Shown one piece after another: positions 45,401-58,826 of a stretch of DNA of 64,000 bases. Location: NCBI GenBank assembly GCA_002794775.1, contig NBAY01000010.1:62001-126000 (forward strand), written 5' to 3'. The stretch's first letter is position 1; every line of letters starts with the position of its first letter. Under the pieces are notes generated by a model, which was given only the letters and a program-made list of their open reading frames with translations, had not been told where the DNA came from and did not search any database. Source of the stretch: Porodaedalea pini (Eukaryota > Basidiomycota > Agaricomycetes > Hymenochaetales > Hymenochaetaceae). Position numbers and translations under genes: made by a program.

Positions 45401-48134
45401 TGTGTGTGTCACTAACGATAGGATGGATCCAGTACTCGAGGACGAGCAGTCACTCTCGACGACAGCAGATCAGGACCCTGGGCAACATTCCATGCAATTG
45501 GAGGCTCCGCCTTCCGTTTCTGCTGACATAGAGAGAGACGCAAATTTGAGTGTCGCATCGCCACGGTCTTTTGCACGCTCACAGACAATCCGACGTCCAG
45601 GACAATCCAGTCCCCGCCGCGTAAGCACGCCTTCACGCGCGAATGCTACTTTCCTCACGGAATGCTCTTTCGGAGTTGCACATGATCGCCTTGTAGAGGT
45701 AATCACAGATGTGCAGCCCTTTGAGCCCTATTGGGACTCATTGAGCTCGGTGAACTTGGCTGGGCGGAAGCTCGATAGTGTCGCTCGACTGAAGGAGTTT
45801 CTCCCTAAACTGGACTCATTGAACCTGTGCGTACTTCCTACCAGTATCGTTTAGTCCTCGCCTGATGCTCATGATGGACTGCTGTAAATTTTCTGTTCTA
45901 AAGTAACAACAATCTGTTGTCTTGGTTGAGTGGTGTTCCGAGTACCGTACGCACGCTCTCAGTCGCTTCAAATGCGTGCGTATGATATCCAAGAGTGTCA
46001 CAGGATCGAATCTGACTTTTTGCATTGAAGGCTCACGAGCTTGACCTCTTTCGGCCACCTGTCGAACGTAGAGAACCTTGACATTAGTTACAATGATATC
46101 GATTCTTTGCAGCGTAAGTAAATGGTTATGTCTAGCTTTCAGACTAGAAACTGACTGTTTCGAACTAGAGCTCAAATGTCTGCGTCACCTGCGAGAGCTC
46201 CGTGCGGACGGGAACAAGATCACAAAGTTGGATGGACTCGAGCATTTTGACGGTCTCCTGAAACTCAGTCTGGAAGGTAATCAATTACGAGCGCTTGATC
46301 TAACAGGCTTTCGATGGTGAATGTTTCCGTTAACTTGATCTCTGTTCGTGACTCAACAGACTAACGACGTTATTGAACCTCAAGGTCCCGGCTTGAGCTC
46401 TTGAATCTGAGTGACAATCGACTCGAGAGTATTCGAGGGTTTGATGCCATTCCAGCACTCGTTTCGATCAATTTAGGTTCAATTTGTTCTGTGAATTTCC
46501 TGAGTGCCAACTCCGCTGACTCTAATGAAAATTTCAGACAACAACTCCCTCCCAGTCCTCGACCAGGCGGAAGATTTATCCGACCGAGATCACGGCTCCG
46601 CAACGAACGTTCCCGCTTTGCAAAAGCTCCGTATACTTCGATTAAGTGGGAATAGGCTCAAGCATCTCGACGTGGCACGCTTCCCCAACCTTCGTACTTT
46701 GTACGTCGACAATAATTGCTTGGCCGAGGGGAAAGCTGGCCAGCGCGGACAAGTGCAAAAAAAGTACCGGCAGAGACTGTTCAGTCTTCATCGCCTTTGC
46801 AAACTCGAAAACTTCAGCGCGCGAAATCAGAGCATAGCCGGTGTGCGTGATTCTGGCTTGTGAGTGTCTCCCCTTTCCTTCAGGCGGTTTCCCATGCTTC
46901 GTATCAGTGTCCCCCATTAACTTCCATAACTTGTTGATAGGCAACTACAGAGCAATGATGTGCGGGACGTCAAGCGACTGTATCTCTCAGGTGAACACAC
47001 TCTTTTCTGATTCATTAACAAAAGTGACTTGCTAACTACGTTTCGGTTCTTTGATTCCAGGGAACCCTTTGCCAATACCACTCGGCGCGGATGCTCAAGC
47101 CTGCTATAACCTTGTCTATCTGGAACTGGCAGCGTGCCGTCTCACTTCGCTCCCAGCCAATTTCTCTTCACTCATGCCGAACATCCGTGCCCTGAACCTC
47201 AACTACAACTTCCTCGAGACAGATGAGATCGCCCGTGGCCTAGTCGGACTCAAGCGCCTGCGAAAGCTAACGATCGTCGGCAACCGAATGACAGGAACGA
47301 AGGCACTTGTGAAAATGCTCAGTGCGATGGGACAGAACATTGAGATGCTAGACTTCAGGTACGTGTGAGGAATTGTTTTGCCTGCCATTGGCTCCGAGCT
47401 CGTGGGATAGTACGAAATTTGGCAATATTGTGCTGAGCTGTTATCTACCGTTGACGTAACGCATAATCAGGCTTCTTGAGTTGATCATGTGTTCACGGGA
47501 GCGGTTGGGGTATTTTTTTCCCTCAGCATGCTCAGTTGGGAATTATTGTGATCTCTCGGCTTCAGTGGACTTCTTCGGGTACAACTGGAAGATACTAACA
47601 TACTTTTTTCTGCGTAGGATGAACCCATGTACACTCGGCTGGTACCTTCCTTTGTTTGTGCAGGATAAGGACGACGGAGCACTTTTACAACCCTCCGAAC
47701 CTCCGAAGGGCAAGCACCACTCTCCGTTTGCCTCGGCGCTTCCGCCGACTTCAAGGAATCCTGCGGACAACGCCGAAGGCTTCGAAGAAGCCCATAAGCG
47801 AGGGATCGGCACTGTTCCGTCATCGTCAACGACAGGGTCCGGGGCACAGCCCGTCGACGCTAGTCCGACCAAGTTAGCAAAGCACAAGGAGAAGCGGAGT
47901 CCATCGCACTGGGAAGCACTGGATGCTCAGTTCCGTCGAGGACTTCCGGACAAAGCGTATGCAGGGCGTCTGGCGTACCGAGGCCTGATCATGCGGGCCT
48001 GTCCTCAAATTAAGGTCCTGGATGGCGTGCGCATCATTGAAAAGGAGAGGAGAAAGGCTGAGGCGCTGCTCAGGCGTGTATTGAAGGAAGCGGAGGCCGC
48101 AGGCGCAGCATCTCGTGCTGGCGAGCAGCGATAA
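42429..48134 (+). CDS. NUD1: Nud1/Cdc11-like leucine-rich-repeat scaffold
   Basis: Eleven exons join in frame to 1,629 residues: 42429-43626, 43677-45381, 45422-45826, 45904-45975, 46031-46113, 46169-46316, 46385-46476, 46538-46859, 46941-46990, 47061-47358 and 47618-48134. The N-terminus IPAWQTDDLADEW resembles the start of fungal Cdc11/Nud1 proteins. A long disordered, Ser/Asp-rich region follows. From about residue 1085 leucine-rich repeats run through (LDSLNL, LDISYND, LKHLDVARFPNLRTLYVDNN, LVYLELAACRLTSL), ending in DFRMNPCTLGWYLPLF. Nud1/Cdc11 is the spindle-pole-body scaffold for the mitotic exit/septation initiation network. The intron at 45382-45421 is only 40 nt, and the one at 47359-47617 (259 nt) may hide a small exon. 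MCB-like boxes lie just upstream. Confidence 0.85.
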
Positions 48135-51100
48135 CGCGCTCATCCCCCCCACTTTTCGGCTCAAAAAGTGGGGTGAACGGAGCCGCAATTTCATCTGATT
48201 GCAATGATACCGCGACATTGATACAAAGTGCTGTGTCTATTTGGGCGCAGTAGCTTCGATGATTCCATTACAAATGGCGAGCAAAAGGCGTTTGGTATAT
48301 TAGGAATCGAGGGTTAATGAGACGGGGATGCTCTTATTCGCCCGGCTTATTGCCAATCCCTTAAGGACACGAGTTTCCTCTTGATTAGGATATACCTGGT
48401 AGGTGTGTTGGTCAACCTCGTGTCTGCGAAACGCAGGACATCGACATTCGTTTCTAAAGTTCATCCGTCCGTATTACCCGCATGGCTGTCTCTCCTGAAT
48501 GTACCCGATGTTTGTCTCCACTCAATGAGGCCGCTATTGTATCCTTCTCATGTACGTTATTCCGCTGCACTTATCTTACTACTACTTTCCGTGTCGGACA
48601 CACGCATTACATCCACTCAATCCTCAGCTCTCGTTCGAGAATCACATTAGACCTATGCGTTCCTTCTCCGATACGGCTTCCAATTACATGTATGATATCC
48701 GCTACATTGCTTTGTATTTACGTATTTTTCTTTGATTCATTAGTGTTGTAGTACACGATGGAGCCCTCAGTACTGTTAATCGTGCAGTAGTTTGGGCGTC
48801 TGCATTGTCTGACCCTGAAGGTGGAAACTCTTCAAAAGTCTGCAGCAGGTCAAGGAAAAACTCACTCAGACCCTGAATTCGTTGGAGGCCTCCAGCTGAG
48901 AGCTGCGTCCCCTTATCGACAATGATAATCCTGTTGATAATAAATCAAACTTCGAGCTGGCTTATTCGGCCCCCCCTTGCGTAACGAAATTTACTGGCTT
49001 TTAAATTTCAGCTTGCGTGCGTCTTTCTTTTCTTTTCTTTTCTCTTTTTTTGCTTCCCGGCGCTACGCCGCCCCTGTTGACCCGCCGGTGTTTCGCGCAC
49101 AGTGCAGTGCAGTACTAGCGCGGTGCGGTGCTGGCGTCATTAGAATTAGAATTGGAATTGGAATTGGAAATTGGAAATTGGAAATTGAGATTCAATGAGA
49201 AACGAGTTTCCCGTGATGCGGATGGAGACAGGCGATCCGCGCCCCTTCTTCAAGTTCTTGCATATGAAATGCGCGCAATGAATCGAGTCGGGGGCCGTCG
49301 TCGTCCTTGGTCGTTCGGTACAGTAGTCCGTGGGGGAGGGGAGAGAGAGAGAGAGAGGCCGAGCCCCCGAGTCCCCGTATCCCCGCCTTTCCCGCATTTC
49401 CCGCATCACTTGTGTGGCCGCCGGCGTCCGGTAGTATGGTTATGTGGCACATGAGACATGAGAGAGCAGGCCTAGGAGCGAAAAGAAAGGGGAAACTGTC
49501 TTGCTTTAAGTCGGGGTCGGGTTGTGTTGTGTTGCGAGTGACTCAGTGAGTACTACTACTAGTGAGGGAGGACTCGAGAAGATCCGAGGGATTAAAATGT
49601 GCGTTGTCGTCGGCGTTGAGATTGAGATTGATATTGATATTCCGGAGTACGCACGTAGGTCCTTAAGCTTGACGCTGATACAGCGATAGCGGCCTCAAGC
49701 GAAACAGGAGGGGCCTCTACGCCCGAACCCGAGCCCCGTTCCGGGCTGGCTCGACCCGAGCGTATTGCGCTGAAACGAAGGGCCTGCACCCAGGCCTGAC
49801 TGCTGCTGCGCTGTGAATGCGCATTACTATTTATCCAGAAGATGGGTGCGGGCTTGAACTTGGGGGACCGACCGATACCCTCTGCAAGCCGACTTGTAGT
49901 ACACAGTACGTACATACCCACTCCAAACTCGTTAAGACCGTCATGCCAACGCGCGTGTTCGGCGTTGAGGCCCCCCCCCCCTCCCCTCCCCTCCCTACCC
50001 TACGCATTATAATATTAATATCACTTTCTGCACTGCGGTTTGAACAAGCGAAGGGGGAACACGATTTTGCACGAGGGAGGCCTAGGGTCTAGAGTCGGCT
50101 TTTAAGTAAAACAGGAGACACGCTGTGTAAGATTCGAGTCCACGTTTCCGCTCGAGCCGACCCGACCATCCGCTGAGCCTGAGATGAGATGAAGAGGGTC
50201 TTGTATTTGTACCTGGCCTGGCCTAGCTGCGCTGTAATTGTAAAAGTGTGTGAGTCTAGAAGATGCGCAGCTCGGGCTTGGGGAGAGAGGGGGGACTGCT
50301 TTGCGCCCTTAAGCGTAAGTGTAAGGTACGGATACGGATAGTCTCTTGGCTTGCGATAGCAAATTTCTTTCCATTGTAAATTGTAATGAAGCTAGAAGGT
50401 TGTTGGACCGAGAGGCCTAGAGGATTCCTTCATGCATAGAAACACCTGCGAAAGCAATGACGAATTCCGCCTTACTCTGCGTCGCTCAATGCTCGTGCTG
50501 TGATGGAAATTAAGGTTTTTCACACGACAGAAGCCGGGTGCAGACCGTGACACTGATACACTGATAGAAGTTCGAAGACAGTACCAGTGCCACGAAGTTC
50601 CGCTTCTGTTTCTCCAGCTTCGCTCTCAGATCCCATGCTCGTAGGAGATCCTCTCTCATATTACACTCGGGGGGCTCCGGCTGAAAGCTGAAACGAGAAG
50701 TTGAAAAATGAACTGGGACAAAGGAAAAGAGTTCGAGCGTCAAAAAAGGAAAACATCTTGCAAATTCATCAACGGCAAGGCCTCGAATCACCCTCGAACT
50801 CTGTTTCCACATCGGGTAAGAGTAGGTCCATCCGCAGTGCCAGTGACCAAACTCGGAATGATCTGCTACCGGGAGCAAAACAAAAAGGATCTGCGCATGA
50901 GCCATTGCTAGTAGTAGTAAGAGAACGCAGTCGTTCACATGATGATCATGAGGTAGAGAACGTTAACAGAGCGATCAAAGTGGGAGCTAGGAGCTTCTCC
51001 CTCGAACATCTAAGCATCCGTTCTTCAAGTCAGGCTAGGCAGCCTGGGCGGAACAGTCTTCGCGAGTTCTCGAGTTGGCAACTTGACACGACAATATTAA

Positions 51101-51362
51101 TATTAATATCAATAACGCGGACCAGTAACCAGAAACGATGATCATGAAAGTACGTACGCAAATGAAGGCCTGAATGCCATCATGCTGCAATGAGAAGCCA
51201 CGCGTACGAACTCGAGAAGCAGCATGGTGGAGATGCTTTTCGAAGTCGTTCTGGTTTTATCTACTGATTATGATGGACGAAGCTCTGGATCTGGCGGTAA
51301 GAATAGGTCGACACAGATTTGGGATGAACTCAATTTCGGTTTCGGTTTCGATTTCGAGTCCA

Positions 51363-51391
51363 GGATGATGATGATGATGATGATGATGATG
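51363..51391. repeat. ATG/GAT trinucleotide microsatellite
   Basis: Nine to ten uninterrupted trinucleotide units in gene-free DNA. Confidence 0.9.
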
Positions 51392-51803
51392 TTCGAAACT
51401 GCCACTAGTACTGGAGTTCCTTGCGACTTGTGATCCCCCACCCCCCTTCTCCTCTCCTCTAGATCTCCTCTCAAAAATCAAGTCAGTCCGTCAGTCCATC
51501 AGTCCCAAAATCCAAATCCAAATCCAAATCACGTTTCTGCAGTTTGCCAAAAATTCGTTCGTTATGATATATGAACAAAGAGCTCCGAGCTCAACTTAAC
51601 TCAGCCGGACACAGGGACATCGTCATGGAACGCAAGTGGCCTTCTGTACCATCGGAGTCGGAGTCGGGTCGGAGTCGGTCTCGTGAAGCGATCCCTCACT
51701 AGCACTGGCAGGTTGTAATAGTACAGCACAGCGCATGAATCACGCCGACGCCGACGCCCGTTGCAAAAGAGCCTATCGTATCACTGTATCATCAGTGTAT
51801 CAG

Positions 51804-51823
51804 ACGTACGTACGTACGTACGT
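51804..51823. repeat. ACGT tetranucleotide microsatellite
   Basis: Five perfect ACGT units, a self-complementary tract in gene-free DNA. Confidence 0.9.
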
Positions 51824-52783
51824 TGATACCAGTCCCAGTACCACTACTAGTGACAACCCATAGCGATCCGCGCTGTTCAGCGTTCCCCTCCTCTATCAGT
51901 GTATCACTTATTGCAATTGCAATTGCAGTTGCTTCTTCTCTTTGCGCGTGTTATATTAATACTAGTAGTAGCATTAATACATATTAATATTCCAAGCGCC
52001 TCAGCCTCGACATTAATATTAATATTAGTATTGTATGCATATGCATATGCATTCACTCAAGAAGCTGATCCAACCCCCATGTACTTCAACTTACTCGCTC
52101 CGCATCCGTGACATTTTATAGATGACCCACCTGCGCATCCAGGAAATTCTCATCTTCCTTCCTTTTTTTTTTTTTATATTTATATTTATTTATTTTCATT
52201 TTCCTTTTCATTTTCATTTTTTTTAGCGAATAACAAGTGTAGAATAGAAGCGCGAAGAGCGCAGACGACAAAAAATAAAAACACAAGACGCGAAAACGCG
52301 AAAACGCGAAATATATAGACGATATTGAATTGAATAAGTATACGGGGTACAGTACGCTTGTTGAGTGTAAAAAAAAAGGCTAAAAAAGGGAAAGGACGGG
52401 CGGGGGTGCTTGATTATTATACAGGTGCTGTATATATATGTACTAGATAATTTGGAGAAATAGGCAGGCCGAAGATGAAGACGAAAGCGATGGTGAACAA
52501 AAAGAGAGATCCAAGAAACGAGGCGCGGAGCTCCGGTGAATGAGCACGGGTAGATTGGATAGAAGGAGGAGCAGGAGCAGGGGGGATAACAGCTGGTCGA
52601 GTGGGCGGAGAAGAAAAGAAAACAAGAACAAGAAGAAAAAACGAATCATAGTCCGGAGGGTGGTCGAGCAGCGAGCGAGCGAGCACACGAAAACAAGAAA
52701 AACACAACGCAATCTGAACACGCAAGACAAAAACAAAAGAAAAACAGAATTACGAAAAAAAAAAAAAGGACCCCCCACCAAGC

Positions 52784-55700
52784 TCACCGCCCGTCGTCGC
52801 CGCCGTTGCCCGTCCCGGAATTCGAGCCAGCCGAGCCAGGCGGCGGGAAGACGTACCCGCGCTGCGGCGCCGGGCTCCCGAGCTGTCCCAGCTGCGGCGA
52901 GTACGTCTGCTGCTGCTGCTGCTGGGCATACCCCATCTGCGGGAGCGCGCCAGGCAACGAACTACGCGTCGACCCGCCCGTCGGCGGATAAAGCTGCAAG
53001 CTCCCATTCCCACCGCCGCCACCGAGAGGCGACAGATGCGCTTGCGAGTGCCCGTGCAGCGCGAGCGCAGGCATGCTCGCGCGCCGCATGCCGACGTCGT
53101 ACAGCGCCGGGTGGCCCATCGCCTGCTGTTGCTGTTGTTGCTGCTGCTGCTGCTGTTGGCGGTACTGCTGCTGCTGCTGGTACATACCAGCACTAGAGCC
53201 CATCCCGAGGCCCTGTGCCGCGTGCAGCTGATGCTGATGTTGCTGATGCTGGTACCCCATCCCGCCCATCCCGCTCATCCCACCGCCCAGTCCGCCGATG
53301 AGCCCCAAGCCCATGCCGCCGAGGCCCGAGCCCATGCCCATGCCGTAGCTGCTCTGTGACAGGTGTGCAGACGAGAGCCCGTGGTGCCCGTGCGCATGGC
53401 TGGGGGAGAGTCCAATCGACGTGCGGTTCACACTCGAGGAGTGTGTGCTGCCCAGAGGGAATGACGGCACGGTCGTCGTAGGTCCCTGCGGCGTGCGCTG
53501 TGCGGGGGCAAGAATACGTCGACGAGCCTACATTATTGTTATTATTATTATTATTTATTGACCATGAAAAAAAAAAAGAAAATCGCACATCAAAGTCAAT
53601 AGTTCGTTCTAATAAATATAAAAAAATAAACTGAACGCACATTGATCATCCAGTTGGAAACCTGGCTCATGCTCAGCCCCGTCGCATTGCACAGCTGTTT
53701 CTTCTCCTCTTCGCTCGGGTACGGATGGTCACTGTGTCGATGCAACCAGTCCTTCAGAAAGTCCGTCGTCGGCTTCGGCAGCTTGCCGCGCCGCCGGGCG
53801 GGCCGTGCAGCGACCTGCGCGGCGACCTGGGCTGCCTGGACGGCCGCAGCCGGGGACACGTTGAGCACGGCTGCTGTCGCCGCCGCCGCCGCGGTCGCGG
53901 ATGAAGACGCTGAGGAGGAAGTGTGCATGCGCGGGGAGGGCGAGAGCGAGGCCGTTTGAGGGTGTTGTTGTTGTTGCTGCTGCTGCTGCTGCTGCTGTGA
54001 CGACGAGCCAGGTCCCGAGCCTACGTTGGGCGAGGGAAGGACAAAGTGCCCACTTGGGGAGAACCACTCCTGTTGCTGGTCCGCGCTCTTCGCGTGTCCA
54101 GAGATCCGCGGGAGCCCGCCAAGCCCGCCACTCGAAGGGGCGCTGAACGCAAACGCACTGGACGCAGACGCGGGTGTGTTCCCCGCCGAGGCAGACGACG
54201 GCGTCGACGCGGGGCGCGCGATGGACCCCCACTCCGCGCCACTCGTGAGATACTCCTTCGCGAAGCGGTCGTACTCTTTCTGGTTCTGACTCAGGCTTTG
54301 ACTTTGGCTTTGCTGGCCATACGCGTTCTGGTAGGAGTTCGGGTGCTGCTGCTGGTGCGCAAAGTCGAGCGGGGTGTGCGGGAAGCTGCTGCTCGGCGCG
54401 GAGCTGAGGCTGCTCGTCGGCGTCATGCCCGAGCCAAATGGCGAGGTGCTCGCGCCGGTGCCAGGCGTCGGCGTTGGCGTGCTGCCCTGCCCGCTCCCCC
54501 CGCTTCCGCTCTCATTGCTCTCATTGCTCCCGTTCCCGCTGTCCAGCGAAGAAGGGGCGGGGAACTGGTATCCCGCGAGTCCGGAAGCGTCGCCCGTCCC
54601 TCCAGGTGCGGAGAGCGAGGACAACGGGCTCAGACCAGAAGAGTAGCCGTACGTGCTGCGTGCGCCCTGGCTCTGGCTCTGGCTTTGGTTCTGTGCGTAC
54701 TGCCCTTGGCTAGGGACGCGCTGCGCAGAGCGTGCGGCGAGCGAGTTGCTGTAGAGCGAGGGCAGCGAGCCGCGCCGCAGGTCCAGCCCCACCGTCCCGC
54801 TCACATTAAACGCAAAGTTGCTCGTCGGGAACGGGCTCGGTCCCTGTCCCTGTCCCTGGCTCAGCGAGTGCGAGTGCGAGGGCTGCGAATACGAGAGCTG
54901 CATCTGGCCCGCGGGGTGCGCGAACTGCGCGTGTGCACCGTGCGACGTCGGCGGAGCGCTGCTCGACGTGTTCTCGAGTGCAGAGAAGAGCGGCGGGAGC
55001 TGCACGCGTCCCGTCCCCGTCCCCGTCGCACCACCGCTGCCGTCTGCACCGCCCGCGCTGGCGGTCGTGTTCGTCGGCGCAGGGCTCGCGCTGTCCATGC
55101 GCGTCGCACCCGGCTCGAGGCTCAGACTCGGGCGTGCGCGCTTCGCGCGCGGCGAGCCCTCAAATGCATCGTATGCGTCGTACTCATCCAGCGCGCCGGG
55201 GCTCTGCGCGCGCTTGAGACTCTGCCCATGGCTGTGCGGGCCGTGTGCGCTGTAGCCCGAGTGGGACGTCGCGGCGGTGGTGCTGGTGCGGACGGAGTGG
55301 GTGGACTGGGCAGAGGCGGAGGAGATGGCGGAGGAGGACATGCGGCGCGCGGCGTAGTCCGAGTCCGAGGGGTCGAGGTCCTGCTCGCCGTTGTCGAGGT
55401 CGGCCTGGGCGTGTGGGTGGCCATGTGTGAGGGAGTGCGCGTGAGGGTGGTGGACGTGGCCAGGGTGCGCGTGCGGGTGGTCGTGCAGGAGGTCGATGCT
55501 GTCGAGCGGGTGCATGGTGTCGAGGGAGCTGTCCATGGAGCTGCTGGCGAGAACAATGGGTGATTAGAACATGGAAGTCGCAGTAAGGAAGGGCGCACTG
55601 GTCTGCGTCGGGGGACGAGGAGGAATAAGAAACCGAGAAAGGAGTGGAGACGAGGAGAAGGAAGTGAATGGGAGGAAGGAGAAGGAGGGGAAGGGGCGAC

Positions 55701-56110
55701 GGCGATGGCAGAGGCAGAGGCAGAGGACCGAGCGCTCTCGATCTCGCGCATATCTTTTCTTTTCTTTCCCTATATCAAATAGGGAAAGCCTACCGCCTTT
55801 TGTGGAACTGACAGCAGAACAGAGGACAAGGAAGGGAAGGACGCAGTGCATGCGGTTCTGCTGTCAGCCCACCCGCGCCTCTTCTCTTCGTCTGCATCAC
55901 CGCCGCCGTCCAGCGCATACAACAAAACAGCAACGAACACACTCACGTCTCGTACTGCAGCTGCAGCTGCGCAATGTTGAAATCGTTCAACTCGCCCTCG
56001 GCCTCGCTCTTCGCGCCCGACACGCCGTCCGAGAGCAGGGAGAGGTTGAGGCTGTTCGCGGGCGAGAGGTGGATGCTGGCGGCGGCGAACGTCGGCTCGA
56101 GCGAGAGCAT
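52784..56110 (-). CDS. TALE-class homeodomain transcription factor
   Basis: Three exons (55947-56110, 53641-55543, 52784-53527) join in frame to 936 residues; ATG at 56108-56110. The homeodomain is at about residues 639-693. PKPTTDFLKDWLHRHSDHPY contains the three-residue loop extension typical of TALE (KN-type) homeodomains, and the recognition helix reads VSNWMINARRR. The intron 53528-53640 falls exactly between WMIN and ARRR. The rest is low complexity: His-rich (HDHPHAHPGHVHHPHAHS), Ser/Gly/Pro-rich, and poly-Gln before and after the homeodomain, suggestive of activation domains. The first intron is unusually long (403 nt). Genes of this class act in mushroom and yeast development, but the target processes of this one are unknown. 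Very long gene-free flanks suggest complex regulation. Confidence 0.9.
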
Positions 56111-58792
56111 GGCGCGCTAGCTAGCTAGGGGCGCCCGCGGGTTCTGACTTGAGAGAGGCGAGGCGAGACACAAGGAGATCGCGCTTGAGTGCTCTGTGAG
56201 GGCGAGAGCGGCGCGTGCCTGGGATTTGATGTCGATGGGATAGTTCGGTGGGAGCTATTATATGTAAAACGAACGGGGAGAACAAGCACAACAAGCACAA
56301 GCACAGGCAACCAAACACTCGAATTCCAAATCTTGATGATTCTGGGCGAGGTACAGACAAGAGAGAGGGGGAGCGGGGCGGAATATGAAAAGGTATGCAA
56401 ATAAACCAGCGCGCAAGGAAAGAGGATCGTCGCTCGTCCGGAATGTGTGTCTAATGACGGCGTGGTGGGAGCCCGGTCTCGGGATGGCAGCGCGAAGCGC
56501 GTCTCGGCGTTCGTCTCGTTCGCTTCGGTCGAAGCACGAAGCAGCACCAGCAGCAGCAACGGGGAGACGCGCAGGCGGGAGAAGACGAAGGAACGAAGAA
56601 CGAAGAACGGAGAACGGAGACCGCCTGTTGTCAAGTGCTCGGCGCACTCGCTGGCTGTATCTAATCCACCTCGTGTTCGACTACGGCAGAGTTGACTCGG
56701 AAAGCGGACGGGGCGCTGGACGCTGGCAGTAGGAGAGACGCGGCGAGTGTGTCGGGTGCGGGTGCGGGTGCGGGTGCAGGTACGGGAGCTAACACAACGA
56801 GCGGGGCGCGGACGATATGATATATGAGACACACCTCTGGCGCGCTAGCTCGTTAAGTACAGAAAAAATATAGCGATATGGATGGATGTGGTGGGTTCAC
56901 TATAAGTAGCAGGGGCTACGTAGCCGAAGCCGAAATGCACAAGTGAATAGCGGATTTTCGATTCCGGACGCGTATTAATATTGCGGGCGCTCTCCCGCCG
57001 AGATTGCTCTTTTCGATCTCGATTTCGATGGACGATGGGCGATGTGCGATATAGAGCGGGAGTGTGCGTCTGGGTCTGAGTGTGATGGCCGACAACAAAT
57101 AGAAACAGAGGGCGCCGCCTCGGACTCGGAGCTGACGGAATCAGACCCTCGCTCGAACAGGATCAGATCGAAGCGACGAAGGGGAGGAACGGAAGCTCAA
57201 GGGAAAGAAGCAAAGCGCAGGGTGGGAGAGTTGCAAGAGCTAAGCTCAAGCTCAACGGCCAGGGCGGGCTCGAGGCGCAATTAATCAGTCCCCATCCTCT
57301 TCAAATGCGAGGATCGACACTCCCTTCCAAGGCCGACAGATCCAGTTATGGCGCACCGCCTCCTTCAGCGTCCTCGACGTCGTTAGCAGAACTTGAACAA
57401 CCCGCGCACAGTCTCAGTCTGCGCCCGCCGTCCACTCTCATCTTCATCACCGCCAACACAAAGCCCCGTCCGGCGGCCAGGCCCCACGCACATATCCGAG
57501 ACCTGAACCGAGCAAGAACTCTGAACAGCAAAGAGAGCGCGCCACCACACCCCGATCCAGACTCCAGACCTCCAGCGCATCCAGAAAGGGCTAGATTAAA
57601 ACCAGCGAGAGCGCGTATTTGGTATTCGTCCAAACATGCTGGGACAGGGGATCCACCCCGGATACGGAAAGAGAACACCGATGGACCGAGACCGTGGTCC
57701 GAATTAAAACACCATCCCTCTCATCCAAAGCAAAAAACAACAACAAAAGGCCCAGGGAGAGCGGAGAGTCAAAGAGCGGGCGGGCCAAAGACGTAATACG
57801 TGCATTTAATTAAGAGAGGGAAGGACGGGCCGAATGCGTGATCCGGATCGTCCGAATCACCGGTGAGTCGATGGCCTCCTACTACGCAGGTTGCTCCGGA
57901 AACATAAACTCCGCTTGTAACTATCTCTCTGCTCATGGAAGACAAGTACTCGAATTCGACCCGTGCTCGCTTGGGAAGAAAACACAGAACATGGAACTAA
58001 GAACTAAGGGACTCGGAAAAAAAGGACGTTTTCTGCAAACATCGTGCCAGCGCCTCGCTCTGGTTTTTCCGGAATCCCGACTCGGATAATACTATGTGAG
58101 CTTTCGATATTCTTAGCTGCCCTTGGATCTCTACCCAGCTTTCAATTATCGATACGACCTGATCCCCCCCCATCTATCTTCACCTTATCCTGGATACAAT
58201 GTACACCGTGACGCGACGAAGAAGGAAAAAAACAAACACACTCAACTCTCAACGTTTCGATTGCTCCGAACCAATTTCTCAAACATCCCGCAGCCTGCGG
58301 CTCGTTCAACTTAACTTTGTTCGCACAAGGTTCCGTCACAACCCTAAGCTTGTCTTTCCCATCCTTGATCTCCCGCAGGGGGTCGGGTCGGGTCTCAAGA
58401 CCCATCCCTCGCACAGCGCGCGGACCGCGGACCACAGACCACACCGCATCGCATCGCAACACATATCCTCCAGGACCTCCAGCGCCGAGACAATCAAGCA
58501 ATCAAGCAATAAGTATGCATCGGACATTATCGAGTTGCCATCGGCTAAGAGAGGAACTCATAGTCATACGCTCCTTCGTCACGATATGTAGACACGGGAC
58601 ACGCGCTGCAGGCTCGAGTGCGCTGCATCCTCCGTGATAACATCGAGAAATCATCATCATCATCATCATCACCGCATGCAGGTTCATCTCATTAACATTA
58701 ACATTCTCCCCATCTGTTCTATCCTTGCTTAATCCATGATTAATATTATCGATCGCTCTCAAATCAGTCAGTCTGTTTTTTTCTTCTTCTCC

Positions 58793-58826
58793 GTTTCCTG
58801 TTTCCTGTTTCCTGTTTCCTGTTTCT
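58793..58826. repeat. TTTCCTG heptanucleotide repeat
   Basis: Between four and five tandem heptamers within a pyrimidine-rich strand segment (58780-58915). Confidence 0.85.

Larger units (their letters stand above)
48135..52783. other. Gene-free region with simple repeats, 4.6 kb
   Basis: No protein-like frame is recognised between the Nud1-like 3' end and the homeobox 3' end. It holds GGAATT/GGAAATT repeats (49148-49190), a GA-rich run (49335-49360), a C-run (49972-49985), (ATG)n at 51363-51391, (ACGT)5 at 51804-51823, T-rich runs near 52161-52225, and ATTAATATTAAT-like words at 50011, 51092, 51951-51985 and 52012. Confidence 0.5.

Noticed and set aside
51804..51823. CRISPR-like or other array in the microsatellite regions
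   Set aside because: Only simple tandem units without spacers; eukaryotic genome.
54046..55563. A 505-codon plus-strand open frame opposite the homeobox gene
   Set aside because: It is the GC-rich mirror of the biased Ser/Gly/Gln coding strand; it has Arg/Ala repeats only and no domain. The opposite strand encodes a clear homeodomain protein.
56125..56832. A 235-codon minus-strand frame upstream of the homeobox gene
   Set aside because: Rich in Arg/Ser/Leu from simple sequence, no domain, and located where the leader or promoter of the homeobox gene is expected.
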